Part shown: positions 56,316-64,000 of the stretch, piece after piece | How positions within the stretch are numbered: position 1 is the stretch's first letter | Layout of the letters: every line of letters starts with the position of its first letter | Assembly (NCBI RefSeq): GCF_000150705.2 | Contig: NW_015440951.1 | Coordinates: 406,677 to 470,676, forward strand | Source: Paracoccidioides lutzii Pb01 | Lineage: Eukaryota > Ascomycota > Eurotiomycetes > Onygenales > Ajellomycetaceae | Reading direction: 5' to 3' | Length of the DNA stretch: 64,000 nucleotides | Position numbers and translations under genes: made by a program | Notes under the pieces: generated by a model | Told to the model about the DNA's origin: nothing | The model's database searches: none | What the model saw: only the letters and a program-made list of their open reading frames with translations

Positions 56316-57260
56316 CTGTTGCAGAAGCTCACAAAAGGCCCATGACATCCCTCGCGTCCCGGGGAACAATTCTGTCCATATTCTTGCTTTTTAGCATGTG
56401 TCTTCTATCTCTTTTATACTCATTTCCTCTTCTTAGTCATATTCAATTTGTCCCATGATACAGGGAGCCCCTACCTCGTAGACGTGGTATCCAGCTCCTC
56501 TAATCCTTTTCTCATTTCTCTCTTTTTGGGCTGATAAAGCCGCCTGTTTTTTCCTCGCAGGTGCAGTTAGCACACATCTGCCTGCTCAAAGGGGACCCAA
56601 ACCTATGAAATTCTCCCTCCACCGGTGGAAAACTACCTGCTCCTCTATATCCAGAGACATTTCAAAATCAATTGGCTCTACTTCTAAATCTAGTCGCGTT
56701 CTCCTTGCATAGCTCTGTTGCCAGAGCGATTGTTGTCAATATCTCTCTTTATTTTATCTTCTTAAGTCTAGTTTTGTGGGATTTTCAAGACAAGACATAC
56801 CTGGCTGCGAAACGAATACCCATATTGCGGAGGCGTCATGACCGCATCTGAAATATCCACTTCGTAGGAATGTCTCGAGTTCTGGGTCAGATAAGGAGAG
56901 TAATTTGCATCTATCCACGTTTCTAGGGATGGTCGATATGCTAAAAATATCCGAAACCCCTTCAGAAAGACATCTGGAAGTGGACATGAGTTGCCAAAAT
57001 ATTTTGAGAAGCACAGACAATGGCTGACCAAGCGTGCAGAATAAAGGAGAAGGGAGCGTGATATGCTATTGTACGGAGCAAAGAAGGAGAAATTAGATGG
57101 AAAGAAGGGATGCCCCTGAGAGACTCTCACGAAAAGTGGACGTGATGTGATGTTGGACAAGTGAGTGAGCTCGTGGATGGGGGGTTTTGCTAACAGACCG
57201 TGGGTTTGCAGGTGCTGAACGTGGAGGAGCTTGTCTGCTATGCGATACATCAACTGATTA
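56316..57260 (-). other. Candidate 5' exons of the 55394 gene
   Basis: On the minus strand an open stretch (57265 to about 56803) ends at a strong donor (CAG then gtatgt). It has two competing coding-like frames: TWIDANYSPYLTQNSRHSYE and LLSLSDPELETFLRSGYFRC. An in-phase acceptor (ggcaacag, about 56.72 kb) leads to SYARRTRLDLE. A later intron has a textbook branch site (TGCTAAC, near 56575), and its removal leads to the basic segment. These signals together support a real multi-exon gene, but which frame is used in the first exon cannot be settled by reading alone. Confidence 0.35.
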
Positions 57261-57283
57261 GACATGCTGTGATTATTGCCCAA

Positions 57284-60200
57284 ATGTTTACAGACGGCAG
57301 CGGCATCATATGCGGGGGAAGAGTTATTAGGGATATCTACCTCACTTACCTGAGAGCATTCGGTATGTTTATTTCAAGAAAAAGGGGGGGGTCGTTATTA
57401 TCACGTATGCGTCTAACTGACTTACTACGAGTCAATAAAAGGGGCTAAATCAAGGTTATGCTGTGATGCTTCTCCACTCGATGGCAACGGTCATCGCCAC
57501 GCACGAGATCAAGTGAAACTCAGATACAGTTATTTTATTGCCTGTGTCTATCAAACATGTATCCCGTCTGACATTTGGGGGATTATTTGAAGTTGAGGCT
57601 AGAAGCGCATAGAAAGTATAAGATCTCATTGACTTCATCCATCCTTCATATCAACTCCTATGAGTATTTGCTCAGGTGAGCAGTGTGGCAAAGAAGATCG
57701 ATCGGCCAATGAGTTTTCTTTGAACAATATAAGGTCCATGCTGCTGATTGAATAGTATTAGGCGAGAAATTACAAGAACGCGAGAGATACCACCCTCTAT
57801 TCCCCGCCTTACTTTGTTTACCTTATCCAGAGGCTTGACTATAGATATACGAACTGAGACTATCAGCACAGCTGCCTTGACAGGTTTCTGGACCCGACAG
57901 GTGAGGAATGATCGCCCATTTTGCAGGCTTCTCCCGTTGATAAAAGGCGTATTCATCTAGATGTTCAGCCTTTATCACTAGAGGTAAAGATCGAAACGGT
58001 GGCAGAAGAAATAAGGTGATTAGATGGTATCTGATCCCCGTTACTTGGAAATAGGAGTTGATTGAAGAGATAGACTTAATGACAGGAGTACAACGAAAAG
58101 GGAATTTCTTTTCTAACATGAATCACCAGTTCCACCCAGCATTGGGCTCACTCTTTGTTTCGGGCTACTCTGGGACTTTCCTCTTGACAAGATTTCATGG
58201 TGAGATAGGCCTTTCGCTGACCATACCACCATTCCAACGTTATATATGCCTAGTATATGTATATGTATAGATATATATATATATATATACATGGAAGCTG
58301 TTGTCCTTCAGCGTTGTTTCTCCGCGGCGAGGAGGTGAGCCCTGCCCTTGCAAATGGGGATAAAATGGTGCTAACTACCGATATACGTAGGTAGCTAGGT
58401 ATAATCCCCCTATACGAAGTCTCTCTTACCTTGATGCATAATATAAAAGCATTCCCCGATGTTTTATTTTTGTGGTTCAATCTCAACTTGTTTATGACCA
58501 ATCCCGTTTCATTTTTACCTTTCATCATCCATTTGTTCATTGCAGTGGATTTCTTCTGGTTTGTTGTCTATGTTTATTTATCGATTTACTGCGTCCGGTT
58601 ATCTCTTTTGTTGTGTTCTCTCTAAGGAACAAAGGCGACGGCACCCAGCATGAGATGCGGTAGATGATGGGACACAATGGGGGTGTTACTCTATCTCCGT
58701 TTTGGTCGCCCGGGATGGCAACACCTGAATATAGCATGTACAGTTGCGCTTGTACGTACGAATGGGAGAATAGATAGCGCTCGTTGGAGGGACTGAGAAC
58801 AACGAAGGCGCTGTATCACCGTGCCTATGTGCCAGAGTTAGGGGACACTGTTCCAATTGCCCTGCTGCGAAAAGCCGGAATTTCTGCAGGATGTCATGAA
58901 AAGCATGGGTCGAATTACTTTTTAGCTGGTCCAGAAGAATGGTCTAAGCCGGAACCGACATATAGAAGGTCTGCACGGGATGTACAAGCTACAACTTGGC
59001 TGAGTATATTAACCAGAATGAGAGGGCTCCTTCTGGGGGTCTATACGATTCCATAGCTGCCGATATCTGCGCCGAAAATGGGGGGAAACGAATTTGTGTC
59101 CTTTCGACTTCTGCAAAAGCAAAGAGGCATAGCGGGGGATGTTAGCACCAGCTCAAGGTGAATAGTTTTTGTTATCCCCGATCTGGGGTTGAGACGGTTT
59201 TGTCCAAGTTTACCCCTGAACCGACCAAGAAGTGAGACTCCATATGATCTGTAGGGGTATGAGAAGTGCTGGATACAAAACCAGCATCCTCACTACGTCC
59301 TTGGATTCATCAGTATTGGGCTAGCAATATGGGCAATTCTGTGAGGGTATTTTCACGTAGTATTGGGGATGAAATAAATCCATAGATTTGTATTACCTCA
59401 GAGCCATCGACTACGACAATGCTTAAACATCGATGTTGCTATTCGCAGAAAGGGGCAGAATCTCAAGCTTCATTCTCGAAAAACTTAAGCAAGAACTGAT
59501 GCCCCAGACGCGTTTGTAGGCCTGATAGCTGGGCCAGCCATAAGAGGTAACTGGGAAATTACTTTATGTAACTCACTTGCTCCTTTGACTATATGAGAAT
59601 TTCATTGATCAATAAGCTAGCCATCAACATATTTTACGAAACAGCAAAGCAAACAAAGAAGCTCTAGAGGAGGTTATCCTCAAAAGCAAAATGAGGATTA
59701 GAGACTGAGAGTGTAAAACAACACAGTTGCCGAGATATGTCTATCTTTCGGTACTTGGCCATTTCAGTTTACATCCCACGACATCCTTTCAGCATTCTCT
59801 TTACCAACATTCCAACGTCGTTCTCTCTTGGCAGCCTCTCAAGTTGAAGACAACCCTGACTTTCTGATCACCATCTGTAAGTGTCTTTGGGCATTCTTCC
59901 AGGCCTCCAGAAATGATAAAGGGGCTGGCAAATATAACCTGCGGTAGCGATGTGATGGGTGATACGTTACGACAAATCTGAGCTTGACATTGGGGACAGC
60001 AAACATGATTTATTCGGAGATTAGGCTCCAGCCAGCATGGATGAAATGAAAAACCTAGCTCGTAACGGTATTGACAGTTGCATTGAGATGCTTGATCTGC
60101 TTCAGCAAACTGATGCTTAACAGCAGAAAGGGTGTCAGGGGCTGCAACTTTTGTGACAGATTAAAAAGGATCAGAAAGAACTGAGCCGCAGGTACCAGGC

Positions 60201-63200
60201 TACAGAGCAGGCCCGGGATGGAATGGAAAAGAAATATGAAGAGCCTAACCAGTGGACAACAGCTCTGGATGCCAGTTTCAAAGAAATGCAATTGAAAAGG
60301 GCGAGTTTTTGGTGTGGAGTTCACTGGAATAAACTTCTTTTGGATAACTGAATTCGTCAAACCGAATAGCCGAAAAATGCGTTCTCCCTTCGGGATCCGA
60401 CCTCAAAAACTAGTCCAGCAAGCGCGGAAGACCAACGACTCCTTCTGAACAAACTCATACCTAATCTTTATCATCAAATGTCATTCCCTTAGGCACAGAA
60501 CCGGAATGGAAGTGGTCTGGGATGGAGCACTATATTATGTAAGGGGTGCCTTTTGGTGGACGACGCGGCGGGATTGAAACGAGAGCCTTGGGATAGCCCA
60601 AGGATTCAAAATTAACATTCTGAATCAAGAGATTGCATTAATAGGTCTCACGCAAAGTTTTAACTGATGCTTCCTCCTTTCTTCGCATTAATAATTATTT
60701 CCCATCCACAGAACATTTGCGTCTTTACTCTTCCATGAACTGTGTGCCAAAAGATGAGCCGAGCAAGACATGTGGAACATACCCTAGATCGACGATCCGA
60801 CATTAAAAAGGATACAATATAGGCAAAAAATAGAGAAGTATACTTAGAGCAACAAGGATCTGAGCTAGACATTCCATGCAGCGTGATAAATAGTTCAGTA
60901 TTGCAACAAAGAAAACGGAGTGTATCCAATTCGCACGGGTTGTAGCCATGGCCGGGGAATATTTGACGGGATGCAGTCCAATTTGAGAGCCGACTGGATG
61001 TAACAGTGGTTCACCCAAATTTGAGGCCTTGTTGGCCGCGACGTAGAGTGATCGAACCGCGCTCTCCGCGCAAGTGAGAAAACCTTAGGGAGCAGAAGAA
61101 CCCTTTTTCGAAGCTTCTTATTTCTTCGAGGACCGGAAACACGCATGCGTCAATAATGACTCGCACCCAATAATCCCAAGAATTGCAGGAAGTAAAAGAG
61201 ACGTGCAACAATAGCGAAAAGAACCCATTTTCAAACAGACAAGGCACTCTATTAGGAATGATTATTGATTCACAATCGGTGATGCCTTTAAATGACATCA
61301 AAATCTAGTTCAATTTGGCGAGGGTCTGACTTCAATTTTCGTAGCGGACGAACCGAAAGAAACAATATGTCGAAATGGAGGCTTCACGACGGCGCTGCAG
61401 ATCGTCCATCCCTGGCTGCTTTCCGTGGATGAAAGTTTAACTACCCACCAGAGGGACCACAATATCGTCTCTGATCCACGAAAACGTTCACCTCTCTATC
61501 TCCTTCTTTGAGTCCAGTGATGATTTACTCAATGATCGACCATTTGGTACCTTAAGCAGGTATTTGCATATATGCATGGAAGCTCGTTGAGCACCCCCGA
61601 GCGCTAAGGCGGAGGACGGAGAAATATTATCCCACAATGCGACCAAACATCCCGATATCCGCTGCCGACTTTGCAAAAGGATTTAAAAGAAGTTAACCTT
61701 GAAAAATATTGCACTGTGGTCTGTGTATTCGAATTCGCCTCGTGTTTGGCCTTGTGGAGGTTGGTGCTACTCGATGAACTGAAGGCTAAAGGTTCTTAAA
61801 AATGCAGTCGGTGTAAAAGGTTGATGCGTGCACTCCGTAGCAAGGAATAGCACGCTTCAACAGCGGAAAGCTAACTCCGTTACGACCGTCTGATTACACC
61901 TCAATACAATCAATATTTCACCTGTATCTTTCTCTCCACGCTGGTCATGTATTGTAATGCATAAAGTGTATTATTCGCACCTCTGACTTCGACGGATTGA
62001 AAGATTGGGACAAGCGCGGCGTTATCCATCACCCTATTTAAGCTGCAGTAGGCCATGTTCATTGTAAGCAGCGATCATGGAGATTCGATGGGCAAAAGAT
62101 CGTTGAAGGTTCAGCGACAATGCAGAAAAGACATTTGAAATCCAATCACTGGCGCGCGCTGGTGTGCTGATATGCCGAAATGTTGTGACAAACTTTTGAA
62201 GGTAGACAGATAAACATGCCTGACCATCTATGAAATTTATGGGATTGAACCTAATACTTGTACAGCTAGCTGTTGAGCTGTTCATATCTGGAAGCCGATT
62301 GCCAAGTGAATCTACACGATCCAAACGAAAAAGTGCTGATTCTTGGAGGGGTAAAACAGCATCTCAATCCAGGCTATCTCGGCCGGATATATATGTCTTG
62401 TCATGAAGAAGACGGAAGCAATCGTGGCATATGGGGTCTTCGAGACAGGAAGAATGAGTTCGCGTTCGAATCAGGCAACTAATCCCACAAATGCCATGGC
62501 CCCACATCCTTACGACAACCCATTACTGACCACGTTGACGCATCCTGCACGCTTGGGGAAAGACTCCATGAATGATTGGGCATTTCCTCCACAGGCGAGC
62601 TGAGATTGATTATATGCGCGATTCCTGCGAACCGAACGGAGGCCAATCAGATGGGAAATAATTAGGCGAGTCCATATGCAACGCTCCATTTCATGAGACA
62701 TGAACAGGTTTTGAGGGAGAAAAGTAAGAGAAGAATCCTATGACCGTGTCTCCCTTTACCGTCTTCGTTATGGTTGAAGAGGAGTAATAACTTTTGCTAG
62801 TATCATTGGTGAAGAACACGAAGAAAGGAAAGAATTAATAAATGGGGAGGGCAAAATGCATGGATTTGCGACTCCTTTTCCATAGACTAGGAAACAAACG
62901 CTACCTATGTACACCTTCATTATCAGCTCACTTGTTCTTGATTAAAATTATCATACATTCGGATGGAAAAGATAGCCTTTGCCCTCGTTTCTTTGTTAAG
63001 TTTCGAGTCGGCGTTTCCGCAGTTGTCATAACATCTGACCTGATCTGTTTCAGTCCTAAATAAATGAACCCCGAAAACTCTCTACAGGATTCTCAGAATT
63101 TTAGAGACTTCACCCTCTATAGCACGAGGATAGGTAGACTTTTCAAATGCGGTTTGAATACGAGCAGGACTGAGGTTAAATCCCCCCACTCCCGATGCTT

Positions 63201-64000
63201 GCGCTGCTGTCAGGGTTGGCGGAAGCCTTGGAGAGTTCTCTTTTGCTTAACGAAAAACGCAGGATTGTACAACTGGGATTCTCTGCAGTGCTTTAGTTGA
63301 TGGCAAACTTATCTGCAGCTAAGGCATTGGTGATAAGAGGCAATGACGTTGCCCCCTCTCACCTAGCCATTCGAGTCCGTAGCATCATTCTTGTACAGGG
63401 TCATTGATTGCTAGGCAATCTTGGATTGCATGATAGCAACCGCAAACATCGCCTTGAGCACAATTGCGAGCGAAGTAAATAAATGGAAGGCGGTGAACAA
63501 GAGCAGCATCGATCAATAGTATACGCGTACCCTTGAATATTTGACTTCGGCCAGTCGGAACATTGCTTTGTTTGAACCAAATGTTCAGGTTGCCTGCACA
63601 ACCATCGTGATACACTTCCTGAGAGGCCTCGACTGTGCCGTACTTCATGACCATGCAGCAACCTGTGCTGCTTGAGAATCATCGCCACGACTTCTGGCCC
63701 AGTGCGTTCTTTTGTGCAGGTATATGCACCTCCAATAATTTTGGCCGTCGTTGTGACGCATATAAAGGTGACATGAAAGATCACAAAACCAGGACAAGGT
63801 CAATGAGATGCATCCCCGATATACCAACATACACCGGATGAGATGCAAGCTGAATAACAGAGAATGGCGTAGTGAAAGCTCAATTGGACTGGCATATCAA
63901 ATTAGCTGACGTCGGTAGACATCATTATCTCGATCTGAAGCAAAGATAATCAGCCCCACGAGTTCCAGTAATCAAATATCATGGAAAGAGATGACAAAGT
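57284..64000. other. 6.7-kb region without a convincing gene
   Basis: Open frames of 60-130 codons occur on both strands, for example 58784-59056 plus (contains LYHRAYVPELGDTVPIALLR) and 63401-63784 minus. None shows a recognisable family, consistent splice signals or linked exons. A TA repeat is near 58265-58290. No RNA gene or terminal repeats were recognised. The right edge of the window may cut a gene that I cannot see. Confidence 0.4.
60060..60480 (+). pseudogene. Possible relic of a coiled-coil protein
   Basis: In one plus-strand frame, coding-like text broken by in-frame stops reads ARNGIDSCIEMLDLLQQTDA, stop, then KKDQKELSRRYQATEQARDG, MEKKYEEP, and later FKEMQLKRASF. Heptad-like charged and hydrophobic alternation suggests a former coiled coil. 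The stops (TAA, TGA, TAA) fall within an otherwise continuous frame, as point mutation would leave. The identity is unknown and chance is possible. Confidence 0.3.

Noticed and set aside
56768..57283. 171-codon minus-strand frame as a stand-alone gene
   Set aside because: It starts at TTG, competes with a second coding-like frame, and ends at a strong splice donor. It is better treated as a candidate exon.

Overview
The window looks like nuclear DNA of a filamentous ascomycete. Genes carry short GT-AG introns of about 50-170 bp and encode fungal protein families. Six well-supported genes sit among long gene-poor stretches of microsatellites, homopolymer tracts, an AT-rich island, DNA transposons and decayed coding sequence. 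My inference is Eurotiomycetes, possibly Onygenales, but no single feature proves it. The first ~75 bases are homopolymer-like and probably mark an assembly edge.

Layout: (1) 106-1997 (+), a membrane protein with a Cys-rich ectodomain and a cytoplasmic SH3-like domain, five exons, perhaps truncated at its 5' end. (2) 2.0-6.5 kb, intergenic, with an AT-rich island. (3) 6517-9609 (-), a two-exon Zn2Cys6 transcription factor, followed by 5 kb of microsatellites. (4) 15.0-16.7 kb (-), a decayed, unidentified coding locus. (5) 19991-22492 (-), a vacuolar Ca2+/H+ exchanger (VCX/CAX) in twelve recognisable exons, one only 14 nt; its start-codon exon was not found. (6) 24236-29596 (+), Iml1, the catalytic subunit of SEACIT/GATOR1. 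(7) 31037-34726 (-), an Lst4/folliculin-interacting protein. Iml1 and Lst4 lie tail to tail and belong to two vacuolar amino-acid signalling complexes that act on TORC1. (8) 35847-36581, a 735-bp non-autonomous Tc1/mariner-type element, next to an SNF2-helicase relic (36.7-37.95 kb). (9) 38838-41935 (-), MCM6 in four exons, with two MluI cell-cycle boxes upstream. (10) 42217-44095, a Fot1/pogo-type transposon with 22-bp perfect terminal inverted repeats and TA duplications, 55 bp beyond the MCM6 cell-cycle boxes. Its transposase core is open but the C-terminal tail is cut off by two in-frame stops. (11) 45.5-47.0 kb (+), a relic that resembles the C-terminal part of a fungal transcription factor. 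(12) 50707-53829 (+), a Csc1/OSCA-type (DUF221) channel in six exons, the first contributing only the ATG. (13) 55394-56281 (-), a conserved-looking acidic protein of unknown function, probably with further 5' exons up to about 57.2 kb. (14) 57.3-64 kb, no convincing gene.

Functionally, three genes concern the vacuole or TORC1 (VCX, IML1, LST4), one is a replication licensing factor, one a regulator, one a membrane channel and one a membrane SH3 protein. Exon boundaries were worked out by hand from splice signals and reading phase; they are internally consistent but have not been checked against transcripts.
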